Below, in pieces: positions 33,761 through 42,289 of a stretch of 64,000 bases of DNA. This DNA comes from an uncultured Eggerthella sp. GTDB taxonomy: Bacteria > Actinomycetota > Coriobacteriia > Coriobacteriales > Eggerthellaceae. Within the stretch, counting starts at the first letter, position 1. Each line of letters starts with the position of its first letter. The notes beneath the pieces were generated by a model, which saw only the letters and a program-made list of their open reading frames with translations, was not told where the DNA came from and did not search any database. Where the stretch lies: NCBI GenBank assembly GCA_900538545.1, contig UPYK01000003.1, positions 91,390 to 155,389 on the forward strand. Reading direction: 5' to 3'. The position numbers and the translations under genes were made by a program.

Positions 33761-34642
33761 CTAATGATTGCTGAACGTATAGTTTTCCGGATGAGCTTTC
33801 ACGTCTTCGCGCAGTTTCGGATTCATCTTGCGCGTTCCGCGATAGGCATCCTGGGTTTCCGTTGCCACCACTTGATTGCGATTCTCCATCTTGATCTGCG
33901 TATCGAAGCTATTGCCATCAACAGAGGACTGCATCGATTCTTTGGTCAAGCGTAGACCGAACGGTGAGGTGTTCTTCACCATCATCTCTGCAAGTTCGAG
34001 CGCTGTATCGAGCACATCTTCATCGGCAACCAGGCGATTTGCGAAACCCCAGTCGTAGAGCTCTTCAGCACTGATGCGGCGTGCCGTCATGAGCACTTCA
34101 TTCGCACGGGCAAACCCGATGATCTTCGGCAGATAGAACGATCCCGACATATCGGTTCCCGTGAGGCCGATATTCAAGTATCCTGCTTGCATCTTGAAGG
34201 ATTCACCCAAAACACGCAGGTCGCAAGCACAAGATATGGAAAGGCCGCCGCCAACTGCATGGCCCTTCAGCGCTCCGATGATCGGCTGCGGACAAGCGCG
34301 CATGTTCACCACCTGGTCAGAGCAGATCGTTTGCATGATGAAGAAATCGCGCTGGGTGCGTCCCATTTCCTCGGGCGGATCGAGTGCGAGATCGTTCAAG
34401 TTGAAGCCTGCACAGAACGATGAGCCTTCGCCGGTCAACACGATCACGCGACAATCGGGATCCATGCGCACTTTGATAAGGAAGTCGTTGAATTCCGCCA
34501 TTTGCTGGTAGGACATCGCATTCAAGTTGCCTGCATCGTTGAATGCACAAATATAGATAGGACCCTTCTGCGTGATGACGATCTTCTCGTAATCGTCGTA
34601 CGTGAAATCGGCCATGTGGTATTGATCTTGGTATACCGTCAT
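33761..34642 (-). CDS. Enoyl-CoA hydratase/isomerase (crotonase) family protein
   Basis: A 293-residue crotonase-fold protein. The oxyanion-hole regions are clear: SSFCAGFNLNDL near residue 75 and GHAVGGGLSISCACDLR near 125. The following GLTGTDMSGSFYLPKIIG carries an Asp at the position used by some isomerase-type members. The two Glu residues of classical hydratases (E144/E164 in the rat enzyme) align with Ser and an aromatic/Gly stretch, so plain hydratase activity is doubtful. ATG at 34642 with GGGGGAA upstream. It is monocistronic and divergent from typA. Substrate unknown. Confidence 0.88.
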   Translation of the reverse strand: MTVYQDQYHMADFTYDDYEKIVITQKGPIYICAFNDAGNLNAMSYQQMAEFNDFLIKVRMDPDCRVIVLTGEGSSFCAGFNLNDLALDPPEEMGRTQRDFFIMQTICSDQVVNMRACPQPIIGALKGHAVGGGLSISCACDLRVLGESFKMQAGYLNIGLTGTDMSGSFYLPKIIGFARANEVLMTARRISAEELYDWGFANRLVADEDVLDTALELAEMMVKNTSPFGLRLTKESMQSSVDGNSFDTQIKMENRNQVVATETQDAYRGTRKMNPKLREDVKAHPENYTFSNH

Positions 34643-34899
34643 GATTCCCCCTTCTCATGAAAACATTACAGGGAAAGCATAGCGTAAAATTCGCCGAATA
34701 ATTTCTTGAGCGAACCTTTCACAGCACAAATCTTTCCTTCATTCATGCGTAAAAGAGCACGGTACTATTATTGAAAGGCTTGTGCAGGAAGCTGAATCGC
34801 ACGCGAAGGTTTGCCCTAGGTAAGCCCACGCTGTGCGTTCGACCTGACACCAAACATCATCGTCCATACGATCGAGATAAGAGAAGGCTACCTATAACT

Positions 34900-36714
34900 A
34901 TGAGACAGGAAAACATCCGTAACGTTGCGATCATCGCTCATGTCGACCACGGCAAGACTACGCTCGTCGACCGTTTGCTCTACACTGCAGGCGTCTTTCG
35001 TGAGAACCAGGACGTTCAAGAGCGCGTGCTCGACTCGAACGATCAAGAGCGCGAACGCGGCATCACCATCTTGTCCAAGAATATCTCGATCTCCTATAAA
35101 GATGTGAAGATCAACGTCATCGACACGCCGGGCCACGCTGATTTCGGCGGCGAAGTTGAGCGCGTGCTCAATATGGCTGATGGCGCACTTCTGATCGTGG
35201 ATGCCTTCGAAGGTCCTATGCCTCAGACACGTTTCGTTCTGCGTCATGCGCTTGAGTTGGGTTTGCGCATCGTGCTTGTTATCAATAAGATCGACCGCCC
35301 AGGTTCGCGCCCCGAAGAAGTGGTCGACGAGGTGTTCGACCTTATGGTCGAGCTCGAGGCGAGCGATGAGCAGCTCGATTTCCCGATCATCTATGCTTCA
35401 GCGGTGAATGGCTATGCGCGTTATGAGCCGAATGACGATAACGACAACATGATCCCTCTGCTCGACACTATCTTGAAGGAGGTTCCTGCGCCCGACTGCG
35501 ATCCGGAAGGTCCTGTTGCGCTGCAGCTTTGCACGATTGACCATTCGAGCTTCGTTGGTCGTATCGGGGTGGGGCGCTTGTTCTCGGGCACGATGTCGAA
35601 AAATGAACAAGTGCTCGTGATCAAGAATGATGGAGCTCGATACAACACCATCATCAAGCAGGTGTTCACCTTCGACGCGCTCGGTAAAAAAGAAGAGCAG
35701 CAAGTTTCTGCTGGCGACATCATCGCAGTGGTTGGCGTGGAAGATGCCGACATCGGAGATATGGTCACCAGCCGTGAAAACCCGATCGAGCTTGACCCGA
35801 TCGAGGTGGAAGAGCCAACCATGGCGGTCGTGTTCGAGGCTTCGACCTCTCCGCTCGTTGGTCGTGAAGGCGAGATCGTAGGTGCACGACAGCTGAAGGA
35901 GCGCCTGTTCAAAGAGGCGGAGAGCAACATCTCTATGCGCATCCGTGAAACCGAGGATAAATCTGGCGTAGAAGTGGCTGGTCGTGGGCTTCTGCATCTG
36001 TCAGTCTTGATGGAAACGATGCGCCGAGAAGGCTTTGAATTCCAGGTTGGGCGTCCGCGCGTGATCATCAAGAAGGATGATCAAGGCAATCTGCTCGAGC
36101 CCATCGAGGAAGCAACGGTTGATGTTCCGAGCGAATATGCGGGTAAGTGCATCGAGGTGTTCGGCACTGCTGGTGGCGAGATGACCGACATGTTCCAACG
36201 CGGAGACCAGACGCACCTTGTATTCAAGATCCCCAGTCGCGGAACGATGGGTCTGCGCACGCGACTGCTCAACGTTTCCCGTGGTGAAGCAACGATGTTC
36301 CATCACTTCAGTGAGTATGGCGCGTATCGCGGCGAATTTGGCGGTCGCAAGAACGGCTCGATGATCGCGATGGCGACGGAGAAATCGGTCGCTTATGCGC
36401 TCGACACGCTCCAGCAGCGAGGCAGTTTGTTCGTCGGCCCTGGTGAGGAATGCTATGAGGGCATGATCGTTGGCGAGTCAGCCAAAGAGGGCGATATGGT
36501 CGTGAATGTTGCGAAGGCTAAGCAGCTGGGCAATCAACGTTCTTCGGGTGCTGATAAGGCGATCCAGCTCACTCCTCCGATCGAATTCACGCTCGAAGAG
36601 GCGTTGGAGTACATCGAAGATGACGAGCTGGTTGAGATCACTCCGCAGAATATTCGCTTGCGCAAACGCACGCTTTCTTCGGTGCAGCGCAAGAAGGAAC
36701 AAAAGAATAAGTAG
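34900..36714 (+). CDS. typA: Translational GTPase TypA/BipA
   Basis: A 604-residue ribosome-associated GTPase related to EF-G. G1 is AHVDHGKTTLVDRL, the switch region DSNDQERERGITILSKN, G3 DTPGHADFGGEVERVL, and G4 NKIDRPGSRPEEV. The domain III/V and BipA-specific C-terminal region end LRKRTLSSVQRKKEQKNK. It acts in ribosome assembly and stress adaptation. The ATG at 34900 (MRQENIRNVAI) is chosen: the family starts there, and the reading that extends to 34771 has no support. Upstream AGAAGG lies 12 bases away, a little far. Confidence 0.96.
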   Translation: MRQENIRNVAIIAHVDHGKTTLVDRLLYTAGVFRENQDVQERVLDSNDQERERGITILSKNISISYKDVKINVIDTPGHADFGGEVERVLNMADGALLIVDAFEGPMPQTRFVLRHALELGLRIVLVINKIDRPGSRPEEVVDEVFDLMVELEASDEQLDFPIIYASAVNGYARYEPNDDNDNMIPLLDTILKEVPAPDCDPEGPVALQLCTIDHSSFVGRIGVGRLFSGTMSKNEQVLVIKNDGARYNTIIKQVFTFDALGKKEEQQVSAGDIIAVVGVEDADIGDMVTSRENPIELDPIEVEEPTMAVVFEASTSPLVGREGEIVGARQLKERLFKEAESNISMRIRETEDKSGVEVAGRGLLHLSVLMETMRREGFEFQVGRPRVIIKKDDQGNLLEPIEEATVDVPSEYAGKCIEVFGTAGGEMTDMFQRGDQTHLVFKIPSRGTMGLRTRLLNVSRGEATMFHHFSEYGAYRGEFGGRKNGSMIAMATEKSVAYALDTLQQRGSLFVGPGEECYEGMIVGESAKEGDMVVNVAKAKQLGNQRSSGADKAIQLTPPIEFTLEEALEYIEDDELVEITPQNIRLRKRTLSSVQRKKEQKNK

Positions 36715-36883
36715 GAATGCATCTTCCCAGGTGCGGATATATGAAGAGCATATGAAAACAGCGCTCTTAAAATGGAGCATTTGTGCAAACAAACGCAAGG
36801 ACCAGGAGTTGTGTAACAATCGTCTTGCGCAATTCGCGCGCTACGTTTACTGAACACAACTATATATAAGCAAAGGGACCTCT

Positions 36884-38077
36884 ATGACGCTCAAAGCAAC
36901 GCTTTCAAAAGTTTCAGCTTTCTTGCTTGCCGTTATCTGCTGCATCGCGCTTGTCGGCTGTAACTCTGAATATGGTTTCACGGGAGGAACGGCGGCAACG
37001 GTCAACGGTACGCCCATCGAAGAAGACACGGTCACGAAGTATATCCAGGACTTCCGAACCAGCTCCAACCTTACTGAAGATGAAGCCTGGGCAAACTGGC
37101 TCAAGGAAAGCTCCCAGGATCCTGCTTCCATCCGTAACCAAGTCATCGACTATTACGTTCAGCAAGAGCTCGTTCGCCAAGCTTCCGAAGAGAACGAAGT
37201 TGTGATCGAGCAGAGCGCTATCGATGAGCAAGTCGATGCGATGAAGAAGAACTATAGCAACGACCAAGCTTGGCAGGATGCGCTTTCACAATCTGGGGTC
37301 ACGGAAGATCAGTATCGTGAATCGATCAAGATGGGGCTTACCTCTCGTGCGCTGATGGATAAGGTCGTTACCGAGGTTGATACGAGTGACGATGCGGGCC
37401 TGCTCGAGTTCATGAATCAATATAAAGATATGATCAACGGATCCAAGCGTTCCTCCCATATTCTTCTCAATGCAAATGATCAAGCAAAAGCAGAAGAAGT
37501 GGTAGGCAAGCTCACTTCTGGGGAAATGGATTTCGCAACTGCTGCTCAGCAATATTCGACTGATACCGCTTCGGCTCAGAATGGCGGCGATGTTGGTTGG
37601 AATTCCATCAATAACTATGTTGAAGAGTATTCCGTTGCTCTCGATAGCATCGAAAAGGGTCAGATCACGCTTACCACGAGCGAATATGGCGTTCACATCA
37701 TCTTGTGCACCGACGTGTTCCAAATCGATGGCAACCCAACATCGCTTTCGGCGTATCCTCCTGAGATCGTTGACTATATGCGCACGATCTACGGTTCTCA
37801 GAAGAAGGCCGAGGATTTCCAGGAGTGGCTCAACCATTATAAAGAGGAATCCGAAGTTGTGGTCAACGATATGCCTTCGAACGTTCCCTACAATGTCGAT
37901 CTTAGCCAGTACGAGAACAGCGACTCGGGAGACAACGCTGAAGGCGATGGCTCTAACGAAGGAGACACTTCGGGCGAAAGCAACGAGGGTACGACCAATG
38001 CTCCGGGCGATTCCGAGAACCCAGGCGATGAAGGCTCTAACTTGAGTGCGATCGAGGGCGGAAACAAGAGCGAGTAA
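36884..38077 (+). CDS. PrsA/SurA-like peptidyl-prolyl isomerase lipoprotein
   Basis: A 397-residue exported foldase. The signal peptide ends in a lipobox, IALVGC, with Cys near residue 26, so it is lipid-anchored on the outer face of the membrane. A SurA-type N-terminal helical region is followed by a parvulin domain (about 195-285): SSHILLNANDQAKAEEVVGK, MDFATAAQQYSTDTASAQNG, GDVGW and SEYGVHIILC. The last 60 residues are a Ser/Gly/Glu/Asn-rich tail, probably disordered. It helps fold secreted proteins. ATG at 36884 with AAAGGGACC upstream and a clear terminator after. Confidence 0.92.
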   Translation: MTLKATLSKVSAFLLAVICCIALVGCNSEYGFTGGTAATVNGTPIEEDTVTKYIQDFRTSSNLTEDEAWANWLKESSQDPASIRNQVIDYYVQQELVRQASEENEVVIEQSAIDEQVDAMKKNYSNDQAWQDALSQSGVTEDQYRESIKMGLTSRALMDKVVTEVDTSDDAGLLEFMNQYKDMINGSKRSSHILLNANDQAKAEEVVGKLTSGEMDFATAAQQYSTDTASAQNGGDVGWNSINNYVEEYSVALDSIEKGQITLTTSEYGVHIILCTDVFQIDGNPTSLSAYPPEIVDYMRTIYGSQKKAEDFQEWLNHYKEESEVVVNDMPSNVPYNVDLSQYENSDSGDNAEGDGSNEGDTSGESNEGTTNAPGDSENPGDEGSNLSAIEGGNKSE

Positions 38078-38110
38078 TCAAAGTCGACCGATACCGACTA
38101 AAGCTACAGT

Positions 38111-38145
38111 AAGAGCGGAGGCATGGTCTCCGCTCTTTTGTTTTG
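38111..38145 (+). terminator. Terminator of the PrsA-like gene
   Basis: AAGAGCGGAG (38111-38120) pairs with CTCCGCTCTT (38128-38137) around GCATGGT, followed by TTGTTTTG. Confidence 0.9.
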
Positions 38146-38198
38146 TCAAAGTAGGCTTATCATGGAGAGCGATCGTGAAGAATAGGAGGAATGCAAGC

Positions 38199-39002
38199 AT
38201 GACAGACGTGAAGAACGAAGCGCCACTCATTCAGCTCAACGATGCGATCGTGCGTCGGGATGGAAAGAATATCTTAGAGGTCGACTCTTTTGTATTGCGC
38301 TCAGGTGAGAACATCGCCTTGCTCGGTCCTAATGGCGCGGGAAAGTCCACGTTCATTCGTCTTATCACGCGCGAGGATTTTCCGCTCTATCGCGACAACC
38401 CTCCTGTGCTTTTCCGCGGGAACGACCGTACCACTCTTCAAGAGACTAAGAAAGTGCTCGGTGTCGTTTCTTCGACGATGCAGGATCAGATCACGGTTCA
38501 CCTTCCTGCGAAGGATATCGTTGCGGGCGGACTTTTCGGCACGCTCGGTGTTCCTCAGATGTATCGCGTGACTCCTGAATCGCAACAGCGCGTGATGGAG
38601 ATATTGGAAATGCTCGGCGTGGCAGATCTTGCCGAGCGTGATATCAAGACGCTTTCGACCGGCCAGGCGCGCCGCATCCTTTTGGCTCGCGCGCTCATCC
38701 ATGATCCGGAAGTTCTTGTTTTTGATGAGCCGACAACTGGTCTTGATCCAGAAGGTATGTACTATGTGCGAAAGTCGATGCGCGATCTGGTCGAGCGAGG
38801 AAAGTCGATCATCTTAGTGACGCACTATCCCGAAGACATCATCCCTGAGATCGAGCGTGTTGTCATGATCAAAGAAGGGAAGCTTTTCGATGATGGTCGA
38901 AAGGAAGAGCTTCTCACGAGCACACGCATGTCGGAGTTGTTCAATGTGCCTTTGCGGATTATTGAGCAAGATGGCTATTTTTCCCTTGTGAGCGAATATT
39001 AA
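38199..39002 (+). CDS. ABC transporter ATP-binding protein (stand-alone)
   Basis: A 267-residue ABC ATPase: Walker A LLGPNGAGKSTFIRL near residues 41-55, signature LSTGQARRILLARAL, Walker B VLVFDEPTTGLDPEG and switch His in ILVTHYPED. No permease gene is adjacent, so the partner is unknown; the layout resembles molybdate-type ModF/YlmA ATPases, which also act without a linked permease. The ATG at 38199 is chosen because AGGAGGA lies eight bases upstream; the open frame continues to 38046 inside the previous gene without a start signal. It precedes two tRNA-Ser genes. Confidence 0.88.
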   Translation: MTDVKNEAPLIQLNDAIVRRDGKNILEVDSFVLRSGENIALLGPNGAGKSTFIRLITREDFPLYRDNPPVLFRGNDRTTLQETKKVLGVVSSTMQDQITVHLPAKDIVAGGLFGTLGVPQMYRVTPESQQRVMEILEMLGVADLAERDIKTLSTGQARRILLARALIHDPEVLVFDEPTTGLDPEGMYYVRKSMRDLVERGKSIILVTHYPEDIIPEIERVVMIKEGKLFDDGRKEELLTSTRMSELFNVPLRIIEQDGYFSLVSEY

Positions 39003-39026
39003 ACTGGTATATAATCTATCATCGCA

Positions 39027-39048
39027 CGTGCAAAACTTGTTTTGCACG
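39027..39048. repeat. Perfect 10-bp inverted repeat between promoter and tRNA-Ser
   Basis: CGTGCAAAAC (39027-39036) and GTTTTGCACG (39039-39048) are exact complements with a 2-base centre. They lie between a TATAAT box (39010-39015) and the tRNA 5' end (39057), so they form either an operator or a stem in the 5' leader. Confidence 0.7.
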
Positions 39049-39056
39049 GAGAAGCT

Positions 39057-39149
39057 GGAGAGATGTCCGAGTCTGGCTTAAGGAGCACGATTGGAAATCG
39101 TGTATACGCCAAAAGCGTATCTGGGGTTCGAATCCCCATCTCTCCGCCA
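39057..39149 (+). tRNA. tRNA-Ser (anticodon GGA)
   Basis: Acceptor GGAGAGA (39057-39063) pairs with TCTCTCC (39139-39145), then G and CCA. Anticodon stem-loop CGATTGGAAATCG gives GGA. The long variable arm (ATACGCCAAAAGCGTAT) is typical of serine tRNAs. Confidence 0.96.
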
Positions 39150-39233
39150 GTGAATTCCACGCCTTCTGGCGTGTTGCTAAGACGCGGTAGCTCGAGTGGA
39201 TTAGCCCGAATCGAGCACCGAAGTCTTTACCAG

Positions 39234-39257
39234 AAGCGCTCGCGAGAGCGTTTTCTT
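39234..39257 (+). terminator. Terminator between the two tRNA-Ser genes
   Basis: CGCTC-GCGA-GAGCG (39237-39250) followed by TTTTCTTTT. A second stem, GCTCGA...TCGAGC with GGT/ACC flanks, sits upstream at about 39186-39218; its role is not known. Confidence 0.75.
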
Positions 39258-39300
39258 TTGACAAACTCCGCGACGCATTTGATTGCGAAGAGCGGAACTT

Positions 39301-39393
39301 GGAAGGGTGGCAGAGCGGCTGAATGCGGCGGTCTCGAAAACCGTTTTGCCTCTAATCGAGGTAACGAGGGTTCAAATCCCTCCCCTTCCGCCA
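39301..39393 (+). tRNA. tRNA-Ser (anticodon CGA)
   Basis: Acceptor GGAAGGG (39301-39307) pairs with CCCTTCC (39383-39389), then G and CCA. Anticodon loop TCTCGAA gives CGA. A long variable arm is present. Confidence 0.96.
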
Positions 39394-39401
39394 GTTGATG
39401 C

Positions 39402-39426
39402 AGGCTCCCTTCGGGGAGCCTTTTTG
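39402..39426 (+). terminator. Terminator of tRNA-Ser(CGA)
   Basis: AGGCTCCC-TTCG-GGGAGCCT hairpin (39402-39421) with a UUCG loop, then TTTTT. Confidence 0.95.
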
Positions 39427-39486
39427 ATTCTTAAGGGGCATGGTTTTCTGCAGCCATGGATCGATGTTCTTCAGTGATGAATCGAT

Positions 39487-39584
39487 GCTCGAACGCCTCT
39501 CCCGAGCGGTGGCTCTTCTTTCTCGGGGCGCGCGTTTTGTAACCCAGTTCGCGTCTTGGTGTTTGGGTTAGCGGGCATTCGAGC
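39487..39584 (+). ncRNA. Candidate structured RNA, three-way junction
   Basis: Outer stem GCTCGAA (39487-39493) with TTCGAGC (39578-39584), extended by GCC/GGC. It encloses two non-overlapping hairpins, CCCGAG/CTCGGG (39501-39506, 39522-39527) and AACCCA/TGGGTT (39541-39546, 39564-39569). Only folding by eye supports this; no known RNA family is recognised. Confidence 0.25.
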
Positions 39585-39744
39585 ATCTCTTAGTGTTGGT
39601 CACTCGCCTGTGTCCTGTTCTGGATCGCGGTTGTTATAGCCACCAGAGAATCATGCTCTTCTTCGTTTTGTGAACGTGCTGAAGAGGTTGTTGCGTAGCT
39701 CGCACAAGGATCACCGTCTTGCTATGACATGGTCGCTCGTAGGA

Positions 39745-39960
39745 TCATGCGGCAATGCGCCCGTGAATATCGTCGATTTCGATTCGGTGAAGGTGAGCTT
39801 CCCGCAGCTCCTCGAAAGTTTTGAAAGGCTTGCAGAAGTGGGAGGCACCAAAAGGGTAGAGAGCTGCTTTTTCTGGATAGTATGCCCTTAAACAGGCAGA
39901 ACACACTTGTAGCACAGTGTGTTCATCGATGAAAAGCAGTGTGTGATCGTGTGAAACCAA
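39745..39960 (-). CDS. Possible small Cys/His protein, or remnant
   Basis: A 71-codon minus-strand frame opening with TTG at 39960. The protein reads like real coding sequence in its second half, with CSACLRAYYPEKAALYPFG, HFCKPFKTFEEL and HRIEIDDIHGRIAA; the CxxC and following HFC could bind zinc. No Shine-Dalgarno is present and no family is recognised. It could be the 3' end of a decayed gene. Low confidence. Confidence 0.25.
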   Translation of the reverse strand: MVSHDHTLLFIDEHTVLQVCSACLRAYYPEKAALYPFGASHFCKPFKTFEELREAHLHRIEIDDIHGRIAA

Positions 39961-40748
39961 AGCAACGAACGATCAGAACGAGAACACAGAAAAGGTCTGT
40001 ATGAGAAAAGGAAAAAAGCGGAGCATGTGGCACGACAAAATCTCTGGACTAAAGCCTGCGCGCACAGGCTGCACACGCCAAGAATGAGAACACAGGACAG
40101 GCCCCTAAGGACAAAGGCTCCCGCCGAGTTCCTCTGAGCAAAGGAGCACCATCCTGCAAGAGTGTCGCTCCTTCTTCTCCAAACCGCTCTGTTAATAACT
40201 TCAGGAAAAGGAGCTAGCACCAAAATGAGAGGCTGCTATCAAAGCACTTCACTTTCAGGATAGGTTGCTAGCTATCATGATCGTTCGTTGTTGACACTTT
40301 TGGAAACGATCCAAACGTCTTGAAAAACGGAGACGAAGACTCGATGCCCTGCACCCACTTTTTGCGAAGCTTTGATCGAGCAGATTTGCGTGGAACAGAT
40401 TTAGGAGGAGAACCATCAACGTGGAAAAGACCATCAGATGCAAACCGGTCTTGTTCAAGCGCTGTTGCACACCGAACCCGCGCGTTTGAAACATCGACTT
40501 TCAAAACTTGTGTCACGCATTTCGTTTCGAAAATCCTGTGAGACAAGACCTCGAGCGAACCGAGCGCCATTCAACAACTAAGAGCGCTCCAAAAGAGCGA
40601 AGGACCGATCAACAACAGAAGGCGTTCCCGAAAAAGACGGCGAAGTATTTTGGAGTTTCAAAAACAAAGTGATCGAAACGAGCAAGGGTGCTCTTCTGAA
40701 AGTATTAAAATGATGGTCACGCGATACCTATGTTGTTAGAGAGATACG

Positions 40749-42068
40749 ATGGCTGCACATCCGAAAAAACGAAAGACTGCCGATGTGCTTTGCATCAAAA
40801 TGTTCGGCTCGTTTTCGATCTCTCAAATTCCAGCGAAAGCGCTTCGCGACGCAACGGCAGCATCAGACGATGCGTCAAGCGCTGGGATCGCTCTTGCCCG
40901 CATCGATACGTTCACTTCAACCGAGCCAATGGCAGAGATCACTGCGAGTCTTTCGGGACGCGCTCATCGTCTTTGGCTTCTGGTGGCTTACCTTATCGTC
41001 AATCGCGATCATGGCGTTTCACCACAGGAACTCATCGACCTTTTGTGGCCAGAAGTTACGAGCAACAATCCTGCATCCACGCTGCAGAACAATGTTTCAC
41101 GCGCCCGCGCACTCTTCAGCGAAGCCAATTTCGATGGTGCGCGCGATCTGATCAAGCACGCCGATGGCCTTTATTATTGGGCCCCCGAACGTTCGACCCT
41201 TCTCGATATAGAGATCTTTGAGACCAACGCGCGTCGCATCGGAGATTTTCTTTCAGCCGATGATGCGGAAGGGATCGAGCTTGCTCTTGAAACCTGCAAG
41301 CTCTATACGGGTGATTTCTTAAGCGACGCCACCGATATTACTTGGTGTGCGAATCTGGCAGTCTACTATCGCACGCTCTACAAGCGACTCTGTAAGACGA
41401 CCATCATCGCGCTCATGGAAGCCGGGCGATTGAAGGAAGCTCAAACCCTTTGTCTTCAGGTGTGCGTTCTCGATCCTGCTGCAGAAGAATTCAGTCTGTT
41501 GCTCATGCAAGCCTATCTTGCTGATGCCAACCCGACTGCCGCGCTCGAACAATACCAAACGATCGCTAACTATCTTTCCCAAACCTACGATATTCAGCCG
41601 AGCGCCGAACTCGAGACCCAGCGAGAGATCGCTCTTCAAGAACTCTATGGGCAGAGCATGAACGAGCAAGGCATCCGCACGTTCCTTTTCGAAAGCAACG
41701 ATGATGAAGGGGCATTCGCGTGCAGCAACGCTGTCTTTCGCGAGATCGCGCTTTTGCGGTTGCGCGAGATGGAGCGCAGCGGGGAAGACTCGCACATCAT
41801 CGCGATCTCGTTCAGCAATCCTTCGACCAAAACAGCACGCCGTATCATCAATGCCAAACGGGTCGCGCAAGTGCTTTCCGCAACGCTTCGTGCGAGCGAT
41901 CCGTTTACCAAAGTGGGATCGAATCAATTCTTGGTGTTGCTGCCCGGGGCGAGCGCCGAAAACGCACGCATGGTTTACGAACGCATCGTTGCGCGCTTCA
42001 AGGACAACTTTCCCCGCGCAGAACTTGCGTTCCGTTTCTCTATGATGAGCCTCGCTGCCCTTCGATAA
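40749..42068 (+). CDS. BTAD-domain (SARP-like) regulator with a degenerate GGDEF-like tail
   Basis: A 439-residue cytoplasmic regulator. Residues about 70-140 resemble an OmpR-type winged helix (LWLLVAYLIVNRDHGVSPQELIDLLWPE, then NNVSRARALF), and 170-320 are a bacterial transcriptional activator domain of TPR-like helices (ETCKLYTGDFLSD, YYRTLYKRLCKTTI, LQVCVLDPAAEEFSLLLM, ALEQYQTIANYL). The last 110 residues have the strand-helix rhythm of a nucleotide-cyclase/GGDEF domain (LSATLRASDPFTKVGSNQFLVLLPG) but no GGDEF loop. Target genes are unknown; trkH lies downstream. ATG at 40749. Confidence 0.75.
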   Translation: MAAHPKKRKTADVLCIKMFGSFSISQIPAKALRDATAASDDASSAGIALARIDTFTSTEPMAEITASLSGRAHRLWLLVAYLIVNRDHGVSPQELIDLLWPEVTSNNPASTLQNNVSRARALFSEANFDGARDLIKHADGLYYWAPERSTLLDIEIFETNARRIGDFLSADDAEGIELALETCKLYTGDFLSDATDITWCANLAVYYRTLYKRLCKTTIIALMEAGRLKEAQTLCLQVCVLDPAAEEFSLLLMQAYLADANPTAALEQYQTIANYLSQTYDIQPSAELETQREIALQELYGQSMNEQGIRTFLFESNDDEGAFACSNAVFREIALLRLREMERSGEDSHIIAISFSNPSTKTARRIINAKRVAQVLSATLRASDPFTKVGSNQFLVLLPGASAENARMVYERIVARFKDNFPRAELAFRFSMMSLAALR

Positions 42069-42131
42069 GTTCCCGTGTGCACGTGCGAACATCGTAGCGG
42101 CGCAAAGCAGCAAATGTACTAGAATGAACGC

Positions 42132-42275
42132 ATGAGAAAACAGGTCAATCTAAAAGAACACCTCGAAGAACAGATTTGCAGCATCGGTGCTGTTGTTGCA
42201 AGTGTTGTCGGGTTCATCGTTGTTCTGTATCTCATCACCATTATCGTGCGCGCGTTTTCGTCGGTGCTGGCTTAA
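42132..42275 (+). CDS. Small single-pass membrane protein upstream of trkH
   Basis: A 47-residue protein, MRKQVNLKEHLEEQICSIGA followed by one hydrophobic helix of about 24 residues ending IIVRAFSSVLA. Its stop is 14 bases before the trkH ATG, and the trkH Shine-Dalgarno overlaps that stop, so the two are translated from one message. It may be a small accessory subunit of the potassium transporter or a coupling leader; no family is recognised. No strong Shine-Dalgarno is visible for its own ATG. Confidence 0.55.
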   Translation: MRKQVNLKEHLEEQICSIGAVVASVVGFIVVLYLITIIVRAFSSVLA

Positions 42276-42289
42276 GGGCGGACGCCAAG

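Larger units (their letters stand above)
39427..40748. other. 1.3-kb stretch without a convincing gene
   Basis: The longest gene-poor stretch of the window. Open frames are short, lack Shine-Dalgarno sequences and show no family motifs, apart from one possible small protein on the minus strand (39745-39960). The left end can fold into a three-way junction (39487-39584). The part from 40000 to 40700 is A/G-rich with no repeat or gene that I can support; it may be a decayed gene region. Confidence 0.5.

Noticed and set aside
33531..33764. A 77-codon frame across the tRNA-Ala terminator and palindrome
   Set aside because: It runs through a terminator, a perfect palindrome and a second terminator and has no start signal.
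34771..34899. 43-codon N-terminal extension of TypA
   Set aside because: The family begins at MRQENIRN and the extension has no Shine-Dalgarno or conserved residues.
38046..38198. Upstream extension of the ABC ATPase gene
   Set aside because: It overlaps the previous gene and its terminator; the ATG at 38199 has a strong AGGAGGA.
39180..39240. tRNA-like sequence (GGTAGCTCGAGTGGATTAG) between the two tRNA-Ser genes
   Set aside because: It resembles a D arm, but no acceptor, anticodon or T arm can be completed; it is better explained as a hairpin.
40255..40570. Two minus-strand frames of 79 and 100 codons in the gene-poor stretch
   Set aside because: Low-complexity basic composition, no motif, no ribosome-binding site.
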